Source: Ktedonobacter robiniae (GTDB lineage Bacteria; Chloroflexota; Ktedonobacteria; Ktedonobacterales; Ktedonobacteraceae). From it: 64,000 nt of DNA. Made by a program: the position numbers and the translations under genes. The stretch covers positions 620,001 to 684,000 of the forward strand of contig NZ_BNJG01000002.1 in assembly GCF_016587375.1 (NCBI RefSeq). The letters are read 5' to 3'. The notes beneath the pieces were generated by a model that had not been told where the DNA came from, made no database searches, and saw nothing but the letters and a program-made list of their open reading frames with translations. Shown here piece by piece: positions 26,534 through 33,095 of this stretch (position 1 is the first letter of the stretch; every line of letters starts with the position of its first letter).

Positions 26534-27555
26534 ACTTTGAGCGCTTCGCCGGGGTTGGCTACTAATTTGAAGGCCTGAGAGGCTTCGTCGAGGCTGAAGC
26601 GGTGGGTGATGATGGTTTCGGAGCGGATGCGCCCGGTGCGCAGGAGTTCGAGGGCCAGGCGCGTTTCGTAGGGGCCAGCGGAGTAGCTGGTGCGCAGGGT
26701 GATCTCCTGGAAGAAGATGGCATTGGGTGTAATGGGCAGGATCGCTGCGGGCTGCGGAGGGGCGAAGAGAAGCAGTGTGCCGCCAGGTCCAACTAGACTG
26801 AGCCCCTGCTGCATAGCAGAAATTTTCGAGGGCGTGACGATCACGATGTCCGGCTTGCGTCCCTGGTTGAGCGCGAAGATCGGCGTGAGCAGGTCGTCGG
26901 AGAGATCGAGGGCGTGATCGATGCCGGTTTGTAACGCGTGCTGGCGGCGATAGGCAATCGGGTCGACAATCACGACAGTCGTGGCTCCGCGCTGGCGGGC
27001 TAGTTGCGCCAGCATCAAGCCATTGCTCCCCGCTCCCAGCACACAAACGCTGTCGCCAGGACGTATGTTCACGCGCTCGATGCCGCGCAGACAGCAGGCC
27101 AGCGGCTCGATCAGCGTGGCGCTTTCATATGAAAGATCGCCAGGCAAAAGCAGCACGTCGCGCTCAACGTTGGGCGCGGGCACGCGAATATATTCGGCAA
27201 GCCCACCCGGATAGAGGCGGGTCGCTCGGAAGGTCGCGCACTGCGAAAAAGCGCCGCGCTGGCAAAAATGGCAGACCATACACGGCACATGATGGTGCAC
27301 AAAAACGCGATCTCCCACGGCGAACTGCTGCACTCCCGCCCCGAGCGCGACAACGCGCCCGACCGGCTCGTGGCCAGGATAGAGGGGCGCGCGCGGCTTC
27401 ATATACCACTCCATGACATCGGACGCGCAGATACCGCAGGCCCGTAGCTCGACCAGCAGCTCGCCCGACCCGATCTCCGGGACGGGAAGATCTATCAGAC
27501 GCACATCATCGTTTGCATAATACTGAACCACGCGCATACCGCGACCTTCTTTCAT
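26512..27555 (-). CDS. Zinc-type medium-chain alcohol/polyol dehydrogenase
   Basis: 347 residues of the MDR superfamily. The GroES-like domain has the catalytic zinc ligands CGICASDVMEW and GHEPVGRVVALG. The structural zinc lobe is CMVCHFCQRGAFSQC, with three clear Cys plus one further on. The nucleotide fold has VCVLGAGSNGLMLAQLARQRG and IVDPIAYRRQHA, and Asp at the end of beta-2 suggests NAD. It resembles sorbitol/threonine dehydrogenase-like enzymes; the substrate is unknown. ATG 27555 overlaps the cupin stop (ATGA). An alternative start at 27537 (MRVVQYY) is equally plausible by homology. Confidence 0.85.
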   Translation of the reverse strand: MKEGRGMRVVQYYANDDVRLIDLPVPEIGSGELLVELRACGICASDVMEWYMKPRAPLYPGHEPVGRVVALGAGVQQFAVGDRVFVHHHVPCMVCHFCQRGAFSQCATFRATRLYPGGLAEYIRVPAPNVERDVLLLPGDLSYESATLIEPLACCLRGIERVNIRPGDSVCVLGAGSNGLMLAQLARQRGATTVVIVDPIAYRRQHALQTGIDHALDLSDDLLTPIFALNQGRKPDIVIVTPSKISAMQQGLSLVGPGGTLLLFAPPQPAAILPITPNAIFFQEITLRTSYSAGPYETRLALELLRTGRIRSETIITHRFSLDEASQAFKLVANPGEALKVIIEIEE

Positions 27556-27932
27556 CTTTTCGCTGGCACAATACAGAGAAAGCCAAATGGCTCTTGCTCC
27601 AGGGCAAAGAACTGGTGCACCTCGTTGCCCGAAATATAGACAACATCGCCCGGGGCCAGCTCGTGCTCCTCCTCTCCCAGGCGCAGGCGCGCCCGGCCAT
27701 GCAAGATATACACTCCATGGTCGTGCGCGTGCTGATCCAGCGAGGTATAGCCACCTGGCTGCACCGCGAAGTAGCGCATATGAAAATTGTCTGAAGCCTC
27801 GTCCGTACCAATCATAATCTGGCGCGTCGCCCTGTCCGCGCCGCTGTTCTCCGACCCATACGCGCGCACAGGAACACCCTGCCAGCGCAATTCGCCGTTC
27901 TCACCCGCGGCGGCACGATGAATAATGCTCAT
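27552..27932 (-). CDS. Single-domain cupin protein
   Basis: 126 residues, one cupin barrel. Motif 1 is QHAHDHGVYILHGRARLRLG with the His-x-His and Glu-like positions, and motif 2 is GDVVYISGNEVHQFFAL with the last metal-binding His. Such proteins bind a metal and act as sugar isomerases, dioxygenases or small-molecule sensors. The ATGA overlap with the dehydrogenase gene, and mtnA 207 bases upstream on the same strand, suggest one operon for small polyol/sugar or sulfur-salvage metabolism; that link is inferred. Confidence 0.82.
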   Translation of the reverse strand: MSIIHRAAAGENGELRWQGVPVRAYGSENSGADRATRQIMIGTDEASDNFHMRYFAVQPGGYTSLDQHAHDHGVYILHGRARLRLGEEEHELAPGDVVYISGNEVHQFFALEQEPFGFLCIVPAKR

Positions 27933-28010
27933 AGGATCTTTTGCTTTCTTAGCAACTGTTCAGATGACATTCTTGCACCGCCTGTGGCGGCGCATAAAAA
28001 GAATAAGGGA

Positions 28011-28138
28011 TTTTCGGGGACACCCCGAACCCCAGCAGAGGGTTCGCCGCCCTCTGCACTCCCGCTTTGCTCAATATACGTTTTTGGGACACCCCAAACC
28101 CTGGTGGAGACTAGTCATCCCCTGTACTCCTGCCATGC
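28011..28138. repeat. Two degenerate tandem copies of an intergenic GC-rich repeat
   Basis: Copy 1 starts TTTTCGGGGACACCCCGAAC and runs to about 28075. Copy 2 starts TTTTTGGGACACCCCAAAC at about 28081 and runs to the mtnA stop region. Each has a GGGGACACCCC-type mini-palindrome followed by a CTCTGCACTCCCGC / CCTGTACTCCTGCC block. They look like REP-type intergenic units between mtnA and the cupin gene and could form a stem-loop in the message. Confidence 0.45.
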
Positions 28139-29218
28139 TCACCACACATTGCGCAATAAGGCTTCATAAGGCGCGCGGAAAATCCCTTTTTCGGTGATCA
28201 GCGCGGTGATGTATTGGTGGGGAGTTACATCAAAGGCGGGGTTGGTGACGTTGACGCCTTCTGGGGCAATGATGCTCCCACGCACGCTGGTGACTTCCTC
28301 TGGCTTGCGCTGCTCAACCGGAATCTGCTCGCCGGAGGAAAGCGAGAGGTCAAAGGTTGAGGTTGGAGCAACAACGTAGAAAGGAATCTGATGCACGCTG
28401 GCCAGCACGGCCACGGAGTAGGTGCCTATTTTGTTGGCGACATCCCCGTTGGCCGCGATGCAGTCAGCGCCTACGAAGACTGCCTGTACACGGCCCTGGC
28501 GCATAAAGGAGCCAGCCATGTTATCGGTAATCAGGGTCAACGGCACGCCAGCTCGTTGAAGTTCCCAGGCAGTCAGGCGCGAGCCCTGCAGCAGGGGCCG
28601 CGTCTCGTCGACCAGCACGTGGACGCGCTTGCCAGCGTTATGCGCGACGTAGATGGGAGCCAGCGCGGTCCCGATACCCATAGTCGCCAGCGCGCCCGCG
28701 TTACAGTGCGTCAGCACTGTATCCCCTTCGGCCAGCAGGGCCGCGCCCAGTTCACCCATGCGCTCGCAGGCATCGTGGTCTTCTTGCACGATAGCCCTGG
28801 CCTCGGCCAGCAAAACGCGCTGGAGTTCCTGTGCATTCCGCACGAGCGCGAAATTCTCGTCCACGCAACGCAGTAAGCGCTTGATTGCCCAGGCCAGGTT
28901 GACCGCCGTGGGACGCGTGGTTGTTAGCAGAGCACCAATTGCCTGTAGCTGCTCGCGAGCCTCGACCAGACCGAGCGTCTCCCCGCGCTCGCGTACCTGG
29001 CGGGCCAGTCCCAGCACCAGGCCAAAAGCCGCGGCTGCCCCGATCGCGGGCGCGCCGCGCACACGCAGCGCGCGAATGGCCTCCGCGACCTCCACTTCAC
29101 TGGTCAGCCTCAGATGCTTCGTCTGCTGCGGCAGCAAGGTCTGGTCAATGAGGCCAACATACACACCCTGTTCATTTTCTTCCCACCAGACAGGCTGAAG
29201 CAGTCTCTGATCGAGCAT
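28139..29218 (-). CDS. mtnA: S-methyl-5-thioribose-1-phosphate isomerase
   Basis: 359 residues. The protein has RALRVRGAPAIGAAAAFGLV near residue 60, LTHCNAGALATMG with the catalytic Cys at about residue 168, VDETRPLLQGSRLTAWELQR near 205, and GADCIAANGDVANKIGTYSV with the catalytic Asp near 249, all diagnostic of MtnA in the eIF2B-like fold. It converts methylthioribose-1-phosphate to methylthioribulose-1-phosphate in methionine salvage, in the cytoplasm. ATG 29218 (MLDQRLLQPVWW) gives family length; an upstream extension to 29365 lacks similarity. The other methionine-salvage genes are not in the window. Confidence 0.95.
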   Translation of the reverse strand: MLDQRLLQPVWWEENEQGVYVGLIDQTLLPQQTKHLRLTSEVEVAEAIRALRVRGAPAIGAAAAFGLVLGLARQVRERGETLGLVEAREQLQAIGALLTTTRPTAVNLAWAIKRLLRCVDENFALVRNAQELQRVLLAEARAIVQEDHDACERMGELGAALLAEGDTVLTHCNAGALATMGIGTALAPIYVAHNAGKRVHVLVDETRPLLQGSRLTAWELQRAGVPLTLITDNMAGSFMRQGRVQAVFVGADCIAANGDVANKIGTYSVAVLASVHQIPFYVVAPTSTFDLSLSSGEQIPVEQRKPEEVTSVRGSIIAPEGVNVTNPAFDVTPHQYITALITEKGIFRAPYEALLRNVW

Positions 29219-29657
29219 AATAGTAAACGTAATCCTTTCCCGGAAAAAACCAACTCCTGCTGGCATTTTCACACGACCTTGCAGCGAAATCAAGGTCATA
29301 TTATGGCACCAGGGCCTGCGGAATGCCCTGGCTGTGGAAAAACGCGAAAAACGGCAGCGGCACAAAACCGCTCACGATATTGGGGCCCCGGCATTGCGAT
29401 TCCATTCATCAAATTCGGACATCGTTCCTCCTAATTGTCGATGCCAGTCGCATCAACTAATAATGTTAGTGTAAGATGCTTATTCCAGCATGCCAGGAAG
29501 TTTGATACTAGCTGCTTCTGGCTGCTTCGTCTCTTACTCATTAAAAGATGAGGAGTCCGCGAGAATATTCCCGAAAAGCGACGATTTTTCTGTGGCCGGG
29601 GTGTAAATGGAATGTTTTTGCTTTTTCCAAAGTTAGCGCGGACGTTTTCAATCCATT
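29219..29657. other. Intergenic region upstream of mtnA with a small relic
   Basis: Holds the presumed reverse-strand mtnA promoter. A short forward frame at about 29301-29434 (APGPAECPGCGKTRKTAAAQ, then WGPGIAIPFIKFGHRSS) has a CxxC but no ribosome site or known family and may be debris. Nothing else was recognised. Confidence 0.35.
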
Positions 29658-30062
29658 CTAAGAATTTTTTCTAAAATCATTCCGGATTTTATGGTTTTTC
29701 TCGAAGAGCGAGAGGCGCTCATAGAACGCTTTCAACGTGGGCTCTCCACTCACAGCATAGCCGAGGAGGGCCACCACAAAGTCAATGGTGTCATAGTGGC
29801 CAAACCGAGGACGAGCAAAACGCATGCGTTCCTGGGCTGCTTTGAGCAGACCAAACTGGGTAAGCACTTGAGCCACAATGGCCACCTCACCAAACCATGC
29901 AGGAGTCGATGGGCCGACGCTGAAGAGATCTGGATTGTTACGGTTGGATGTCGCATACGCTTGTCTACCCCCTCCTGAGAAGGAAACTAGGACAATTTCT
30001 CTTCCCCTGTTGGTGCTCGTTGGAAGGAAGAACGCAGCACTCCTCATGTGAGACTGAGTCAC
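29658..30062 (-). pseudogene. N-terminal fragment of an IS1380-like transposase
   Basis: The reverse strand encodes VLTQFGLLKAAQERMRFARP then RFGHYDTIDFVVALLGYAVS and GEPTLKAFYERL, the typical start of IS1380/related DDE transposases. After about 130 residues the frame ends; the DDE core is missing. It is therefore a truncated, inactive fragment. Confidence 0.6.
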
Positions 30063-30064
30063 GA

Positions 30065-30100
30065 AAACGGCTCTCTGGTGTCTAGGTCGGAGAGCCGTTT
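30065..30100. terminator. Hairpin between transposase relic and flavodoxin-like relic
   Basis: Perfect arms AAACGGCTCTC (30065-30075) and GAGAGCCGTTT (30090-30100) around 14 bases. T-rich on one side and A-rich on the other, so it could stop transcription in either direction. Confidence 0.5.
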
Positions 30101-30131
30101 CTGTACGCTTGCCTTGCTGCTCTTCCTGTCC

Positions 30132-30536
30132 TTACGCTTGGAATTGCTTGGGACCAAGCCGAAGCGTCACTTCGGCCACCTGCTGTCCCAGGTAATGAGC
30201 CACGGCCAGATCATCTTCGGAGAGGGTACGGCCCACGGCCCCACCGGCAATCGCCATCGCCCCATACGGCGATCCTGCACGCTGGAGCAAAGGGGTGGCA
30301 TAGCCACATGGCACAATGAGCATGCCCAGGTGCATCAGTTGCACCATCATCCCCAAAGTGGCCTGTTCAACGCCCCCATGCGGGGTTGAAGCCACAGCCA
30401 TCACCCCAGCAGGACGACCAAGCAGGGCATTGCTCCTCCACAGGGGACTCGCTTGTTCCAAAAAGGCTTTCATGGCTGCTGACATTCCTCCATAGCGTGT
30501 TCCTGAGCCAAGAATCAGCCCATCAGCGTGTGCCAA
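30132..30536 (-). pseudogene. WrbA-like NAD(P)H:quinone oxidoreductase, C-terminal part only
   Basis: The 134 residues begin AHADGLILGSGTRYGGMSA and contain RPAGVMAVASTPHGGVEQAT, HLGMLIVPCGYA and GSPYGAMAIAGG, all in the order of WrbA/flavodoxin-like quinone reductases. The N-terminal FMN-phosphate loop is missing: the coding region is cut at about 30537, where mobile DNA begins. The fragment has no ribosome site of its own, so it is probably not functional. Confidence 0.65.
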
Positions 30537-30566
30537 ATAGACTCAACAGGCTTGCACTCCGCAGAA

Positions 30567-30660
30567 GGGGATTTTTGCATACCCCCCCGAAACGGTGCAC
30601 TCAGCTTCAACCAGGCATCTCCTTCGCCCACATCGAGAGAATGGGATGATGGGGTATGGC
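30567..30660. repeat. Inverted copy of the Tn3-family right end
   Basis: Reading forward, GGGGATTTTTGCATACCCCC then CCGAAACGGTGCACTCAGCT aligns over about 90 bases with the reverse complement of the Tn3 transposase end at 44790-44880. It includes the last codons of tnpA (ISMW and following). Identity is roughly 80 percent with a few indels. It faces inward towards the transposase and is preceded by AGAAG, the same five bases that follow the right end once the inserted IS4-like element is set aside. Confidence 0.65.
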
Positions 30661-30668
30661 ACCGAGAA

Positions 30669-30876
30669 GGGGTCACTCGATTGACGGGGGCAGCATATAC
30701 TCTAAGCAATAGGCGCAGTTCTCAAGCGGCTTCACCTCAAGAGAAAAGCAGCACCCAGGAAGTCTTTTCAAGACTTCCTGGGTGCTGCTTTTCTCTCTTT
30801 TTGCGGTAAAAACAGTTACCTTAAACCCATTCGACTGCCTTAGAGTATGCGCTGCCCCTGTCAATCGAGTGACCCC
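30669..30876. repeat. 208-bp MITE with 38-bp terminal repeats
   Basis: The left end 30669-30706 starts GGGGTCACTCGATTGAC; the right end 30839-30876 is its reverse complement with two mismatches. The interior contains a second, perfect inverted repeat (see 30740-30796). No coding capacity. It lies between the Tn3 end and the SnoaL gene. Confidence 0.65.
30740..30796. terminator. Perfect 27-bp-arm hairpin followed by T-run
   Basis: Arms 30740-30766 (starts AGAGAAAAGCAGCACCCAGG) and 30770-30796 are exact reverse complements around the loop TTC; CTTTTT follows at once. This has the form of a very strong intrinsic terminator, carried inside the MITE. It would stop forward transcription from the relic side before it reaches the SnoaL region. 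Confidence 0.7.
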
Positions 30877-30892
30877 AACAAGGAGAGGCGTT

Positions 30893-31276
30893 TCATTGCT
30901 TCTGGTGCTCGACCCACTGAGCTCGCCAGGCAGGTGCCTCGAACGGATTGGCAAAGTACTGCGTCTCGTGGGCAACCTTGCCATCGCGAAACTCCATAAT
31001 GCTGACGGTTTGCGTTGGCTGCTCGTTATAGCTGAGCACGTACTCGGTGATCCAGAGATCGCCGCTCCCAAGGACGCGCCGGATGGTGAAACCCAGCTTC
31101 GCCGGGTGGTGTCCGCGAAGGGCTTGAATGTTGTGGCGACCGCGGATTCGCTCGCCCGACTGAGGATACTCGACCAGGACATCATCGTGATAGATCTCGT
31201 GTTCCACTTCAATGTCCCCAGCGGCGGAGGCTGCCCAGTGTTGATCCAGAGCTCTCCGAATTTCTTCGTTTTCCAT
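30893..31276 (-). CDS. SnoaL-like/NTF2-fold protein
   Basis: 127 residues of the SnoaL/NTF2-like fold: an N-terminal helix MENEEIRRALDQHWAASAAG, then DDVLVEYPQSGERIRGRHNI, a strand ITEYVLSYNEQPTQTVSIME, then FRDGKVAHETQYFANPFEAP and WRAQW. Such small cytoplasmic proteins act as cyclases, isomerases or hydrolases of polyketide- or terpene-like compounds, or only bind them. GGGAGAGAAAC lies upstream of the ATG on the reverse strand. No partner gene is adjacent; it lies inside the candidate Tn3 unit. Confidence 0.8.
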   Translation of the reverse strand: MENEEIRRALDQHWAASAAGDIEVEHEIYHDDVLVEYPQSGERIRGRHNIQALRGHHPAKLGFTIRRVLGSGDLWITEYVLSYNEQPTQTVSIMEFRDGKVAHETQYFANPFEAPAWRAQWVEHQKQ

Positions 31277-31361
31277 AGTTTCTCTCCCTTTGGCTCGTAC
31301 AGAGCACCATCCATCGTATGTGAAGATGACACAGCGCCGTATTCATGTCAAGGCTAGAAGT

Positions 31362-31552
31362 CTGACAACCACTCATAAATCCAATCAAGGGCTTCGCAGC
31401 CACATTGGTAGCGACTCAGGTCTGTATGTCGCCTGCGGCGACCATTTTGTGCATAGTACGGCATTGATGAACTTGTACCACTTCAATGCTGCACCACGCA
31501 CCATCCTTTCAAATGGGAAGCTCTGGCAAAGCGATTTATGAGTGGATGTCAG
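31362..31552. repeat. 191-bp MITE with 20-bp terminal repeats
   Basis: The left end CTGACAACCACTCATAAATC (31362-31381) and the reverse complement of the right end (31533-31552) differ by one base. The interior is non-coding. Confidence 0.6.
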
Positions 31553-32005
31553 TAGAAGTAATATATCGACATTCTTTCTCGTGTGCGTAGCTCAACAACC
31601 GTTCTCCAGAGGCACAGGCGAATATCTTGAGGGGCAGGCGTTAGGGCTATTTCATGCTCCCTGAACTCTCTAACCATGTTGCCCCTGAAACCACAAACGT
31701 TGGAAATGGCCCATCATGACCTCATTCTTAGTGATGAAAGACGCTTCTGGAAGGGATGATATCACCGCCTCCCAATATATCTAAAAGCAACCAAACAGTA
31801 ATTTCCGAAGTGGACAAGAGCCCACAATGTTGGGATTTACATAGCAGTCCCCGTGAGGCATGTGAAGCGCTCAAATAGCTTCTCATGCTCATCTCTCTCA
31901 GAGAGAACGAGAAGAGCGCTCATCGTCGCCAGTACGTCTCTAACCAGGAAGCCCGGCGCATAAGCAGAGGAGAGAGACCGTCTATGCTGTGATGGAAGAC
32001 ACGCA
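31553..32005. other. Intergenic region, nothing recognised
   Basis: About 450 bases between a MITE and the LysR gene's 3' end. Short frames on both strands only; no repeat or family seen. Confidence 0.45.
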
Positions 32006-32905
32006 TCATGCCAGGGAGAGACGAGCAAAATAATCGATGGCAAACTGGCGGAATTGCAGTGTCGCCATCGAGAGGCGATGATCGGTCAGCCAGGAAAGTC
32101 CAATTGTACGCTGACACGTTGGCTCTGAAATCGGCATTAGGATAACGGCTGGATCGACTAATCCTTGCCAGGAAATCGCTGGCGCAAAAGCGATGCCTTG
32201 CTCCGCTCTGAGCAATCCTCGGATCGTCGAAGGATCATCACTTTCAAAAACGATCCTGGGACGAAACCCAGCCTGCTGGCAGAAACTATCGGTCAGTTCA
32301 CGCCAGCCGTTCCCTGGCTGCATGATGATAAAGGCTTCCTGGGCAACCTCCTGCAGCCGAAGCTGGGAGCGCTGGGCCAACGGGTGGCCCGAGGGAAAAG
32401 CAAGCCAGATATCCTCAGTCAGCAGGGAAACGCTGGTGATGTCCGGTTGTTGGATTGGAGGAGAGGAAATACACAGGTCACATGTTCCCCTGGCAAGGTG
32501 CTGCGCCAGGCTGGTGACGGTATTGGTCTGATGCCCCGAGAGCAAAAAATGAACGCCCGGGTGATCTTTGCGAAAGGCGCTGAGCAGGTCTGGAAGCAGG
32601 TGGGTTGCCGCATACATCGCGAGCCCAATCTGTCCTTGCCTGCCATCCGCAAGATCGTTCAGGTCACGCCTGCCCTGCTCCAGTTCCTCAAAGATCCGCT
32701 CAACGCGCTGGACATACGCTCGACCAAAGTGATTCAGGCGAATGTTTCGCCCCAGACGATCAAATAAAGGCACGCCCAACTCTTCCTCCAGGCGAGCAAT
32801 GGTCTGGCTAAGAGGGGGTTGAGCAATCCCCAACTCATCTGCTGCACGAGTCATGTGCTCCAGGCGTGCAACGGTCAGGAAATATTTGAGCTGCAAGAGT
32901 TCCAC
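32006..32905 (-). CDS. LysR-family transcription regulator
   Basis: 299 residues. The N-terminal winged HTH is canonical: MELLQLKYFLTVARLEHMTR, AADELGIAQPPLSQTIARLE, EELGVPLFDRLGRNIRLN. The C-terminal effector domain starts near residue 90 (GQIGLAMYAATHLLPDLL) and contains ISSPPIQQPDITSVSLLTED, matching the type that senses small aromatic or metabolite ligands. It is transcribed divergently from the FUSC exporter gene 190 bases away, so it most likely controls that gene and itself. A second, truncated copy with a near-identical HTH lies at 36524-36687. Confidence 0.9.
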   Translation of the reverse strand: MELLQLKYFLTVARLEHMTRAADELGIAQPPLSQTIARLEEELGVPLFDRLGRNIRLNHFGRAYVQRVERIFEELEQGRRDLNDLADGRQGQIGLAMYAATHLLPDLLSAFRKDHPGVHFLLSGHQTNTVTSLAQHLARGTCDLCISSPPIQQPDITSVSLLTEDIWLAFPSGHPLAQRSQLRLQEVAQEAFIIMQPGNGWRELTDSFCQQAGFRPRIVFESDDPSTIRGLLRAEQGIAFAPAISWQGLVDPAVILMPISEPTCQRTIGLSWLTDHRLSMATLQFRQFAIDYFARLSLA

Positions 32906-33095
32906 CGTTTCTCTTCTTTCTAATACCGTCTAATATATGATAGCGATATCATATTATATATTGGACAGTATGAAAAGGATGGTATATGCTTTTCAAGAAA
33001 AACACACGATGCAGTATGAAGGGAACGGTTTATGCTTGTGCTCCTGAGTTTATGGAAAGAGGTATCCGAATAAATACTCTTGCATAACTCTGTTT
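32906..33095. promoter_or_regulatory. Divergent control region between LysR and FUSC genes
   Basis: AT-rich spacer with an inverted motif TATGATAGCGATATCATA at about 32936-32953 and TATATTGGACAGTATG just after. Similar motifs occur in the same order in the spacer at 36688-36854 upstream of the truncated LysR copy, which marks them as the likely LysR operator and promoter. LysR operators usually contain a T-N11-A palindrome; the ATGATAGCGATATCAT core fits. Confidence 0.55.
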
